This document shows, piece after piece, positions 43,033-51,009 of a stretch of 64,000 bases of DNA (its first letter is position 1; every line of letters begins with the position of its first letter). The notes under the pieces were generated by a model. The model was not told the DNA's origin. It was given only the letters and a program-made list of their open reading frames with translations, and ran no database searches. The position numbers and the translations under genes are program-made. Origin of the DNA: Candidatus Acutalibacter stercorigallinarum (GTDB taxonomy: Bacteria > Bacillota > Clostridia > Oscillospirales > Acutalibacteraceae); NCBI GenBank assembly GCA_019112625.1, contig DXIW01000021.1, forward strand, positions 1 to 64,000, written 5' to 3'.

Positions 43033-44919
43033 TCAGGACGGCAGGGGCGTGCCCTGCTGGGCGTAGTACTGGGCCTGGGCCCGCCACAGGTCCTGGTATT
43101 TCCCTGGGGCGTCCACCAGAGTGCTGTGGCTGCCCAGCTGGACGATCCGGCCGTGGTCGAATACGGCGATGTGGTCGCAGAACTTACAGGAGGACAGCCG
43201 GTGGCTGATATAGACCGAGGTCTTGTCGCCCACGATCCTGTCGAAGTTTTGGTAGACCTCCATCTCCGCCACCGGGTCCAGGGCGGCGGTGGGCTCGTCC
43301 AGGACCACAAAGGGGGCGTCCTTGTACAGGGCCCGGGCCAGGGCGATCTTCTGGGCCTCGCCGCCGGAGACCTGGACTCCCGCCTCGTCGAACTCCTGGT
43401 AGAGGGGCGTTTCCAGGCCCTGGGGGAGGGAAGAAAGGCGCTCCCCGAACCCGGCCAGTCCCAGGCAGGAGGCGGCCCGGCCGCTGTGGTACCGGAGGGA
43501 GGCGGCCACGTTCTGGCCCAGGGGGAAGGACAGCAGCTGGAAGTCCTGGAACACCACCGAGAACAGGGCCAGGTAGTCCCGGTAGTCGTACTTGCGGATG
43601 TCGATGCCGTTTAGGAGGATCTCCCCCTCGGTGGGGTCGTAGAGGCGGCACAGCAGCTTGATGAAGGTGGTCTTGCCCGAGCCGTTTTCCCCCACCACCG
43701 CCAGGCGGCTGCCCACCTGGAACTTCATATTCACGTGGCGCAGGGCCCAGGCTTCTGTGCCGGGGTAGCGGAAGGACACGTCCCGGAACTCGATCTCGTA
43801 CTGCCGGTCCGCCCGCTTTTCCGTGGTCAGGCTGCCCTGGTACATGGGGTTGGGGGTGTCGAAAAAGGCGAAGGTCTCCCGCAGGATCACGGTGTTGGTG
43901 CGCAGCTCGCCCCAGGTGGTCATCAGCTGGTTGATGTTCTCGGACAGGGCGGTGATGGCCGCCACGTACTGGGCCACACTGCCCACGGAGAAGGCCCCAG
44001 CCCAGGCCTTGAGGCACACAAAGGCGTAGGACAGCCCGGTAAACACCCCGGAGACCGCCAGGGCCGCCCCGGTCCACAGGCCCATGGGGCCCTTCGCGCA
44101 CCGGGCCAGGGGACCGCCGGGCAGGAAGGTCTTGTTCTCCCAGTAGTGATTCACCAGATTTTCCTGGGAGTACATCCGCACGTCCGCGGCGCGCTCCGGG
44201 GCGGGGACGCTCCCGAAGCAGAAGGTGAAGCTGCGGTTGGCGTCCCGGGCCTGCTGGGTGATGCGGACGAAGAACTGGTTGCACTTGTTCTGGCACCAGG
44301 GCGCCAGGAAGGTGATGCCCAAAAGGACCGCCAGGGCCCCTAGGGTGAGGAGGGGTTTGTTGAGCAGGGTCCAGGCCCCGGAGCTTAAAGGCACCTGCCG
44401 GGTGAACAGGGTCACCGTCAGGGCGACGGCGCTGGCCGCGCCGAACAGGGGCTTTACCAGGTTCTCCCCGTGGTAGAGGGGGGAGGGGAGCCCGTGGCCG
44501 TTCCAGTTGCAATTCTCGGCGAGATAGGTCAGCCGCTGGTGGGTGCCGGGGTCGTCGGCGGCCTGGAAGTCCATGGAGAGCAGCTTGTCTGTCTCCATCT
44601 TCTGCATGGTATAGAGGATCTCTTTCTGGCAGGCGTTTTGCCAGCGGCCGAGGACCGCGGTAAGGGCCCCCAGAACAGCGGTGAGCAGCACTGTCAGCGC
44701 CGCCAGAACCGCCAGCCGCCGGGGGTCGCGGCCGCCGGCCAGCTCGTTGAGGAGCTGGGCGGAGAAGTAGATGGTCACATAGGGGGCTACGCCGGAGACA
44801 GCGCCGTGGGCCACCAGGGAGGGCAGCATCTGCGGCGAGTATTGGTGCCAGAGTTTGTAGGTCCGCAGGGTGGCGCGCAGCGTCTCCCGGTTCCCTGCCA
44901 GGGAGTCTTTTTTAGCCAT
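43033..44919 (-). CDS. Type I ABC exporter half-transporter, second
   Basis: 628 aa from ATG 44919, with AAGGAGGGG upstream; it overlaps the partner gene stop by 8 bp. N-terminal membrane domain to about residue 340; ATPase with Walker A GENGSGKTT, signature VSGGEAQKIALA, Walker B FVVLDEPTAALDP, H-loop SHRL. No N-terminal C39 peptidase domain. It forms a heterodimer with the gene upstream. Regulated context: LytTR two-component genes upstream on the same strand. Confidence 0.9.
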   Translation of the reverse strand: MAKKDSLAGNRETLRATLRTYKLWHQYSPQMLPSLVAHGAVSGVAPYVTIYFSAQLLNELAGGRDPRRLAVLAALTVLLTAVLGALTAVLGRWQNACQKEILYTMQKMETDKLLSMDFQAADDPGTHQRLTYLAENCNWNGHGLPSPLYHGENLVKPLFGAASAVALTVTLFTRQVPLSSGAWTLLNKPLLTLGALAVLLGITFLAPWCQNKCNQFFVRITQQARDANRSFTFCFGSVPAPERAADVRMYSQENLVNHYWENKTFLPGGPLARCAKGPMGLWTGAALAVSGVFTGLSYAFVCLKAWAGAFSVGSVAQYVAAITALSENINQLMTTWGELRTNTVILRETFAFFDTPNPMYQGSLTTEKRADRQYEIEFRDVSFRYPGTEAWALRHVNMKFQVGSRLAVVGENGSGKTTFIKLLCRLYDPTEGEILLNGIDIRKYDYRDYLALFSVVFQDFQLLSFPLGQNVAASLRYHSGRAASCLGLAGFGERLSSLPQGLETPLYQEFDEAGVQVSGGEAQKIALARALYKDAPFVVLDEPTAALDPVAEMEVYQNFDRIVGDKTSVYISHRLSSCKFCDHIAVFDHGRIVQLGSHSTLVDAPGKYQDLWRAQAQYYAQQGTPLPS

Positions 44920-46735
44920 GGCTGTTCCCCTCCTTGTAGTATTGGCTTTGGATTGCAAAGAGCCCGGCGTACTTCCCGCCCAGCTCCAGCAGGGACTGGT
45001 GGGTGCCCTCCTCCACGATCTGCCCCTGGTCCAGCAGCAGGATGCGGTCGCAGAACCGGGTGGAGGCAAGCCTATGGGAGATGTAGAAGGAGGTGCGGCC
45101 CTGGGTCAGCTGGCTGTAGCGCAGGTACAGCTGGTGCTCGGCGATGGGGTCCAGGGCGGCGGTGGGCTCGTCCAGGATGATGATGGGCCCGTTTTTGTAC
45201 AGGGCCCGGGCCAGCATCAGCCGCTGGAGCTCGCCGCCGGAGAGCTGGATGCCGTCCTCGTAGACGCCGGTGCCGATGTGGGTGACCCCGCCCTGGGGCA
45301 GAGAGCGGTATCGCTCCCACAGGCCCGCCCGTTTGACGGCGTTCTCCATGCCGGCGGTGTCGGCGCTTTCTGGGATTTGGGTGACATTGTCGGCGAAGGT
45401 GGTATCAAATACAGAGAAATCCTGGAACACCGTGGAGAACAGCCGGTAGTAGTCCCGGCGGTTGAAGTCCCGGATGTCCTCCCCGTTGAGGAGCACCCGT
45501 CCCCCGGTGGGGTCCAGCAGGCCGCAGCACAGCTTCATCAGGGTGGTCTTGCCCGCGCCGTTCAGTCCCACGATGGCCAGCTTCTCCCCGGGGGTGACGG
45601 TGAGGTCGATATGGGAGAGGGTGTCCTCCTCCGCTCCTGGATAGCGGAAGGACACGTCCTCCAGCCGCAGCCCGTAGGGCTGGCCAAGGCTGGGGGAGAG
45701 GGGCTTGCCTGTCTCGAACCGGAATTGCTCCGGGGCCTCCAGGTACTGGCGGACGCTGCACAGCTCCAGGCTGAACCGGTGCAGCTCCCCAAAGGCCTGG
45801 AGGATGCCCGTTACCCAGGTGGTGAAATTCCCCACGGCGGTGACGTACAGCAGGAACTGGGCGGCGGGCAGCCCCTCCCGCAGGGTGAGAGCCAGCAGGT
45901 AGCCGTAAGCGGCCCCGTTGCGCGCCAGGGTGAAGAACACCTCCGCCAGGTCGCCCCACAGGTACACCCGCTGTTCCCGGCGGGCAAAGTGCCGGTACAG
46001 GTCCAGCACCGAGGTGTACACGTCCTTCAGCCAATCCCCCATGCCGAAGAGGAGGATGTCCTTCAGGGCGCCCCGGTCGGCGGCCTTTTTCCGGATGTAG
46101 CTCATCCGCTGGCCCAGCGCGCCCTCCTCCTTCCGGTGGGCATAGGACCATCTGGCTCCCGGGCGGGCGCACAGGTAGCTGAGCACGGCGCTCCCGGCGG
46201 CGATGAGTACCAGCACCGGGTCCAGGCTGAGGAACAGCAGCAGGTACACCCCAAAGCCCAAAAGGTTCTGGGCGATCTCGGTGAGCACCCGCCAGACAGC
46301 TTCCCCGGCGGAGTCGTTGGTGTACAGCGCCCGTATGGCCTGCTCCTTTTCCTTTTCCAGCTCCGGGTCCCCCACGTTGGGGTAGGAGGTGGTGAGGGAC
46401 TTGAGGGTGAGCTTCTGGGTGAGGCCCACCCGCAGCCCCACCCTGCCGAACATGGCGTTTTGGTCGGTGTAGGCCCGCAGGCCCCGGAGCAGGGCCAGAA
46501 CCCCGGCCATGGCGGCGATGGTGAGCAGCAGCTCGGCCAGGGGCGCGGCGGCCTCCACCTTGCCCAGGACCAGGGGCGCCAGGTACAGCTCCGTCAGGCT
46601 GATGGCCACGTGGAGCAGCGCCAGGGCCAGGCACAGCCACAGCACGCTCTTCTGTTCCCGCCAGGCGAGCGTTACCATGTACCCCACGTTCTGGGCCGTG
46701 GTGTAGGCGGGCTTGGGACCGGTTCGTTTCTCCAT
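44912..46735 (-). CDS. Type I ABC exporter half-transporter, first
   Basis: 607 aa from ATG 46735 after GAAGGGGG. Membrane domain to about residue 335; Walker A GLNGAGKTT, signature LSGGELQRLMLA, Walker B IIILDEPTAALDP, H-loop SHRL. Both halves have consensus motifs, so neither site is obviously degenerate. Such pairs export peptides, lipids or drugs. Confidence 0.9.
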   Translation of the reverse strand: MEKRTGPKPAYTTAQNVGYMVTLAWREQKSVLWLCLALALLHVAISLTELYLAPLVLGKVEAAAPLAELLLTIAAMAGVLALLRGLRAYTDQNAMFGRVGLRVGLTQKLTLKSLTTSYPNVGDPELEKEKEQAIRALYTNDSAGEAVWRVLTEIAQNLLGFGVYLLLFLSLDPVLVLIAAGSAVLSYLCARPGARWSYAHRKEEGALGQRMSYIRKKAADRGALKDILLFGMGDWLKDVYTSVLDLYRHFARREQRVYLWGDLAEVFFTLARNGAAYGYLLALTLREGLPAAQFLLYVTAVGNFTTWVTGILQAFGELHRFSLELCSVRQYLEAPEQFRFETGKPLSPSLGQPYGLRLEDVSFRYPGAEEDTLSHIDLTVTPGEKLAIVGLNGAGKTTLMKLCCGLLDPTGGRVLLNGEDIRDFNRRDYYRLFSTVFQDFSVFDTTFADNVTQIPESADTAGMENAVKRAGLWERYRSLPQGGVTHIGTGVYEDGIQLSGGELQRLMLARALYKNGPIIILDEPTAALDPIAEHQLYLRYSQLTQGRTSFYISHRLASTRFCDRILLLDQGQIVEEGTHQSLLELGGKYAGLFAIQSQYYKEGNSHG

Positions 46736-46827
46736 GGAAGGACCCCCTTCTCTTATGTCGTTTCCAACTGTGGGGAGTATAGCACGCAAAATGTCCCCGG
46801 TGGGGTTCCGGGGACGAATCGTTGTTC

Positions 46828-47508
46828 TCAGGGGACGAATCGCGCCTGCTCCTGGGGCAGGAGGATCTCCGTGGTAAAGGCCCCCTCCTCGCTGGCCCGG
46901 CGCAGGTACCCGCCCAGCCGCTTTACCACACTGTCGATGCGCAGGAGCCCGAAGCCGTGGCCGCTCCCCTTGGTGGTGGCAAAGCGGCCGCCGGCCTGTT
47001 TCAGTTTCCCGCCGGGAGCGAAGTTGGTAAAGGAGATGTACAGCTGGCTGCCCTTCATGTCCATGTACAGGCGGATCAGCCGCTGGCTTTCGGGCAGCTT
47101 GACGCTGGCCTCGATGGCGTTGTCGAAGAGGTTGCCCAGGATGACGCAGAGGTCCAGGTCGGAGATGGACAGCTTTACCGGGATGCGGGCGTCGGCCCGC
47201 ACCGGCACCCCCTTGGACCGGGCCAGGGAGATCTTGCTGTTCAGAATGGCGTCGGCCATGGTGTTGCCGGTCTTTACCGCCGGGTCCACCCGGCTCAGGT
47301 CCTGCTCCAGCTCGGCGAGATAGGCCTGCACCGCGGCCAGGTCGCCCTTTTGGGTATAGCTTTTCAGCAGCTGGAGGTGGTTGCGGAAGTCGTGCCGCCA
47401 GCCCCGCATCTCCTGGTACATGGTCTCGGTCTCCCGGTAATGGGTCTCCATAATCTCCCGCTGGTAGGCCGCCAGTATTTTGTGCAGCCGGTTTTGAAAG
47501 AACCCCAT
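46828..47508 (-). CDS. Soluble GHKL histidine kinase (AgrC-type core, no membrane domain)
   Basis: 226 aa, ATG 47508 after GGAGGGG. It starts directly with a helical coil and the phospho-acceptor region (MRGWRHDFRNHLQLL, His39), then the GHKL ATPase (NLFDNAIEAS, GHGFGLLRIDSV). AgrC-like kinases normally carry 5-7 membrane helices; none is encoded here or upstream, because the regulator ends only 14 bp before. It must sense through a partner or in the cytosol. A 12-bp repeat GGGGACGAATCG (46810-46821 and 46831-46842) straddles the stop codon. Confidence 0.85.
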   Translation of the reverse strand: MGFFQNRLHKILAAYQREIMETHYRETETMYQEMRGWRHDFRNHLQLLKSYTQKGDLAAVQAYLAELEQDLSRVDPAVKTGNTMADAILNSKISLARSKGVPVRADARIPVKLSISDLDLCVILGNLFDNAIEASVKLPESQRLIRLYMDMKGSQLYISFTNFAPGGKLKQAGGRFATTKGSGHGFGLLRIDSVVKRLGGYLRRASEEGAFTTEILLPQEQARFVP

Positions 47509-47522
47509 GGGTGTCCCCTCCT

Positions 47523-48224
47523 CTATAAGGTCCGCAGGATGGCGTGGTTGAGGGCCTCGTACCCGCCCCGGGGCAGGGGGATGACGCTGCCGCTCTCCAA
47601 GACGGCCTCCCGCTTCGCCGCCCGCCGCACCTTGCTGAGATTTACCACAAAGGAGCGCCCCACCCGGAAGAACCGGTCGTCCAGCTCCCGCTCCAGGGCG
47701 GAGAGTGCCTTCTTCACGGTGTAGGCGCGGCCGCCCCCGTGCACGGTGACGTAGTTGCCCCGCACCTCCAGGTACTCCACCTCGTAGAGGGGCAGGCGCA
47801 CCAGCTCGTCGGGCAGCTCCAGAAGCAGCGTCTTACCGTCCCGCTCCAGCCGCCCGGCGGCCCGGTCCAGCACGGAGAAGAGCTTTTGCCGGTCTATGGG
47901 CTTGAGCAGGTAGTGGAGGGCGGAGACATCGTACCCCTCCGCGATATAGTCGGCGTAGCCGGTGAGAAAGACGATCTGCAGCCGCTTGTTCTCCTCCCGT
48001 ACCTTTTTCGCCAGCTCCACGCCGCTGCACCCGGGCATCTCCACGTCCAGGAGCAGGATGTCCCAGGCCTTGTCGTCCTCGTACTGGAAGAGGAAGGCAT
48101 CGCCGGTGGGGAAGGGCTGTATCTCCACGGAATAGCCCCGCTGCCGGGCCCACTGGGCGGCGCAGTCCTGGGCCAGGTCCCGGGCCTCCTGCTGGTCGTC
48201 GCACACCGCGATCCGGTAGTCCAT
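47523..48224 (-). CDS. LytTR-family response regulator
   Basis: 233 aa, ATG 48224 after GGAAGGAGGG. Receiver with Asp60 (ILLLDVEMPG) and KPI; LytTR DNA-binding domain from about residue 130 (VEYLEVRGNYVTVHGGG, FFRVGRSFVVNLSKV). AgrA-type regulators act on direct repeats upstream of peptide or bacteriocin genes. First gene of a minus-strand series with the GHKL kinase and, after 92 bp, the ABC exporter pair. Confidence 0.9.
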   Translation of the reverse strand: MDYRIAVCDDQQEARDLAQDCAAQWARQRGYSVEIQPFPTGDAFLFQYEDDKAWDILLLDVEMPGCSGVELAKKVREENKRLQIVFLTGYADYIAEGYDVSALHYLLKPIDRQKLFSVLDRAAGRLERDGKTLLLELPDELVRLPLYEVEYLEVRGNYVTVHGGGRAYTVKKALSALERELDDRFFRVGRSFVVNLSKVRRAAKREAVLESGSVIPLPRGGYEALNHAILRTL

Positions 48225-48253
48225 GTGTCTCCCTCCTTCCTGTTGCTGCCCCC

Positions 48254-48282
48254 ATTATATACCAAGGCGGCGAAAAAGAAAA
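48254..48282 (-). promoter_or_regulatory. Possible promoter of the LytTR operon
   Basis: Minus strand perfect TATAAT (48254-48259) with a poor -35 (TTTTCT, 48277-48282) at 17 bp, which suggests activator dependence. Confidence 0.4.
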
Positions 48283-48338
48283 GGTGGGGATGGGGGAAGC
48301 TGGGCCACCGGCCCCAATTCAAAAAACAGAGACGCGGA

Positions 48339-48369
48339 AAAGGCCGGGAAGCCTAGCTTCCCGGCCTTT
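48339..48369. terminator. Orphan terminator-like hairpin in a divergent intergenic region
   Basis: Perfect 14-bp stem AAAGGCCGGGAAGC / GCTTCCCGGCCTTT with a 3-nt loop. No gene ends here: it lies between divergent starts at 48224 and 48482. It could end an unseen small transcript or be a relic. Confidence 0.6.
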
Positions 48370-48421
48370 CCCGTCCCCCAAAATCAACACCCTCCGTCTA
48401 GCGGCGCACGTCTGAACGCTG

Positions 48422-48450
48422 TTGAAAAACGTGTTTCTCTCTGGTATAAT
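48422..48450 (+). promoter_or_regulatory. Promoter of the phosphoesterase gene
   Basis: TTGAAA (48422-48427), 17-bp spacer, perfect TATAAT (48445-48450). Confidence 0.65.
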
Positions 48451-48481
48451 CGAAATCATCTAGAAAAAGGAGATGAGCCGG

Positions 48482-49447
48482 ATGCGCTACGCCGTGATCG
48501 CCGATGCACATGGGAATTACCCCGCCTTGCAAGCCGTGCTGCAGGACGCGAAAAAGGCTGGGGCGGAGCAATTCTTATTTTTAGGGGATTACATGACGGA
48601 TTTCCCCTTTGCAAGGGAGATCGTTGCGGTGCTGCGCTCCCTGCCCCACGCCGTCTTTGTTTCGGGAAACCGGGAGTGGTATCTGGATTCCCTTGACCCC
48701 GCCCAGCGGGGCCTGGAACAATATGCGGCGCTGTTCCTGACGCGGGACGCGTTGCGTCCGGAGGAGCTCGCCTGGGTGAAGCAGCTGCCTCGGACCGCGA
48801 AGCTCCCCACGCCGGACGGGGCGCGGACGCTTTATCTACAGCACGAATCTCCGGTGGCCCTGGATCACCGGGGACAGAAAACGCCGGCTTCCGGCGAGTT
48901 GGATGAGCTGTTCCCCCAGCGTGACGCCACCGGCGCCCAGGTGGCCCGGTACGTCCGAAAAAGTTTTCTCTCCAATCCCCAGCTGCCCTCCTTCCTGCGG
49001 CAGACAGGCGCCTCTGTATTTCTGCATGGGCACAGCCACCTCCAATACGCTGTGGAGGTAGAGGGGGTGCTGCTCCTCAATCCGGGGTCGTGCGGGCTGC
49101 CGCTGGACCATCGGCGCGGTGCCCCCTATACGCTGTTGGACTATGAAGCCGGCCGATTCACCGCAGAGGAGCGCAGGGTCGCCTACGATGTGGATTCCTT
49201 TGTGAGGGCGGTCCAGCAGTCCCCGGAATATGAAAAAGCCGCGGGGTGGAACCAGTTGAATCTCTGGCAGCTTTGCGCCGCCAGGGATTACAACCGGGTG
49301 TTTTTTCGCATACTTCAGGAAGAGAAGCAGCTGGGCCGTTCCCAGACCGTGCAGGAACAGAACCAGGCGTTTCACCGGGCCCTGTCCCGCACGAAAGCGT
49401 ACTATGAAAACAGGGCGGCATTGGGGAGTAAAGAGCAGAGCGAGTAG
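48482..49447 (+). CDS. Calcineurin-like metallophosphoesterase
   Basis: 321 aa from ATG 48482, with AAGGAG 9 nt upstream; the ATG at 48473 abuts that site and is less likely. Motifs of the YfcE/DUF2437-type family: DAHGN at 8-12, LGDY at 34-37, a GNRE box (VSGNREWY) and HGHSH. A dinuclear metal site is expected. The ~120-residue C-terminal helical part (AGWNQLNLWQLCAARDYNRV) is an extension. Function unknown; phosphodiester or protein-phosphate hydrolysis are possible. Confidence 0.85.
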   Translation: MRYAVIADAHGNYPALQAVLQDAKKAGAEQFLFLGDYMTDFPFAREIVAVLRSLPHAVFVSGNREWYLDSLDPAQRGLEQYAALFLTRDALRPEELAWVKQLPRTAKLPTPDGARTLYLQHESPVALDHRGQKTPASGELDELFPQRDATGAQVARYVRKSFLSNPQLPSFLRQTGASVFLHGHSHLQYAVEVEGVLLLNPGSCGLPLDHRRGAPYTLLDYEAGRFTAEERRVAYDVDSFVRAVQQSPEYEKAAGWNQLNLWQLCAARDYNRVFFRILQEEKQLGRSQTVQEQNQAFHRALSRTKAYYENRAALGSKEQSE

Positions 49448-49482
49448 AATTTTGGGGATTAAAGAGAACAAAACCAAATAAG

Positions 49483-49532
49483 CCGCACCCGCTCCGCCCC
49501 TCAAAAGGGCGAAGCCGGGTGCGGTTTGGTTT
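49483..49532. terminator. Long bidirectional terminator
   Basis: CCGCACCCG (49483-49491) pairs with CGGGTGCGG (49516-49524), with an inner GCCC/GGGC stem. It is flanked by AAAACCAAAT and TTTGGTTTT, so it serves both the phosphoesterase (plus) and the ABC-2 operon (minus). Confidence 0.85.
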
Positions 49533-49561
49533 TGTGTGGGGGAGGACGACGTCCGTGAAGC

Positions 49562-50215
49562 TCATTCGCGGCGGCGGTAGGCACGGCTGCCCAGGAACAC
49601 CAGGAGCACCGCCGCTACTGCCACCGGGCCGTAGGGGAGGGCCAGCTGGGCGGGGCGCTCCACCCGGCTGAGGGAGAACAGGTTGCAGAATCGGAGAAAC
49701 GGCGTCCCCGCGAGCATGACGAAGATTTCGTAGAACAGCGCTGTGAGAAAGGGCGCAAGGAGGTTCCGGGCGGCGCAGAGCAGGAAGAACCCTGCGCCGG
49801 CAAAAGCCAGGGACTGTATGGCGACGAGGGGAAAGTCGGGCCAGTAGTTTTCCAGGAAGAGGGAGAATCCCAGAAACAGCGCCGCCATGTGGAGCAGATA
49901 CCAGAGCCAGAGGAGCCAGAACTGCCCCAGCAGGGAGGGCTGGTACACCTGCAGCAGCTCGCTGGCGGGGCCCTCCACATAGCCGGAGAGGCCGAAAAGC
50001 ACCCACCAGCAGCCGAGAAACGGCAGGAACTTCTGAAAATCGTAGAAGATGAGGCCCCGGGCGTTCTCCCCGTCGCCGTGGTAGGCCAGGTACCCCGCTC
50101 CCAGCAGGGGGATGAGCCCGTAGAGGAACAGATGGGGCACGAAGTACAGGGGGCCCAACTTCCGCAGGGTGAGGCGGAACAGGGCCAGCTCCCTTACAAT
50201 CCCTTGATGGCGCAT
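49562..50215 (-). CDS. Small membrane permease of an ABC-2 exporter operon
   Basis: 217 aa, ATG 50215, overlapping the ATPase gene by 22 bp. Six predicted helices with Leu/Phe-rich segments. No family recognised; probable second membrane subunit, since it is last in the operon 52769 to 49562. Confidence 0.7.
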   Translation of the reverse strand: MRHQGIVRELALFRLTLRKLGPLYFVPHLFLYGLIPLLGAGYLAYHGDGENARGLIFYDFQKFLPFLGCWWVLFGLSGYVEGPASELLQVYQPSLLGQFWLLWLWYLLHMAALFLGFSLFLENYWPDFPLVAIQSLAFAGAGFFLLCAARNLLAPFLTALFYEIFVMLAGTPFLRFCNLFSLSRVERPAQLALPYGPVAVAAVLLVFLGSRAYRRRE

Positions 50216-51009
50216 AGGTATCCGTCCTCCATGGTGGGGGCCAGCGGCTCCCCGGGCTGTGGCTCTGGGGAGAGCACCCGCAGGATCGAAGCCCCGTTTT
50301 CCTCACTCCGGTTTTTGACGAAAAAGCTGCCCCGCAGCTCACTTTCCCGCTCCCCGGGGACAGCGTAGACCTTCCCTTGGGCCAGCTGGGCGATCTCCTG
50401 GGCCGTGCCAACAGCCGCTAGCTTCCCCTGGTGCAGGATGAGGATGGTGCCGCAGAGGGCCTCCACATCGCCGACAATGTGGGTGGAGATGAGGGTCACC
50501 CCTTTGCGGCGGCGGGCGGCCACCACGTTTTGAAAGCGCACCCGCTCTTCCGGGTCCAGGCCGGCGGTGGGCTCGTCGAAGAGGAGCACCTCCGGGTCCC
50601 CCAAAAGGGCCTGGGCGATGCCCGCCCTGCGCACCATGCCCCCGGAGAGGGCCTTCACCCGGCTGCCCGCCCGGTCACTGAGGTTCACCAGGTCCAGCAC
50701 CCGGCGGATCTCCTCTTCCTGCTCTCCCTTGGGCAGCCCCTTCAGGGTGGCCAGGTACTCCATCATCTGGGTAAGGGTCAGCTCCCGGAACATGCCGAAG
50801 CTCTGGGGCAGGTAGCCGGGGCTCTCCCCGCCCTGGATGGAGCCGCCGTTTAGCCGGTACAGCCCGCAGATGCACCGGAGCAGGGTGGTCTTGCCCGCCC
50901 CGTTGGGCCCCAGCAGGCCGTACACCCCGGGCTGGAATTCCATGGAGAAGCGGTCCACCGCCACCCGTTTTTTGAAGCGTTTCGTCACGTCCTTCAGCGT
51001 TAGCGTCAT
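50194..51009 (-). CDS. ABC-2 exporter ATPase
   Basis: 271 aa, ATG 51009, coupled (4-bp overlap) to the large permease. Walker A GPNGAGKTT, signature LSGGMVRRAGIAQALL, Walker B VLLFDEPTAGLDP, H-loop STHIVGDV. The C-terminal ~70 residues (YAVPGERESELRG and onward) form an accessory domain. Resembles ATPases of Clostridial multidrug or peptide exporters. Confidence 0.88.
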   Translation of the reverse strand: MTLTLKDVTKRFKKRVAVDRFSMEFQPGVYGLLGPNGAGKTTLLRCICGLYRLNGGSIQGGESPGYLPQSFGMFRELTLTQMMEYLATLKGLPKGEQEEEIRRVLDLVNLSDRAGSRVKALSGGMVRRAGIAQALLGDPEVLLFDEPTAGLDPEERVRFQNVVAARRRKGVTLISTHIVGDVEALCGTILILHQGKLAAVGTAQEIAQLAQGKVYAVPGERESELRGSFFVKNRSEENGASILRVLSPEPQPGEPLAPTMEDGYLCAIKGL

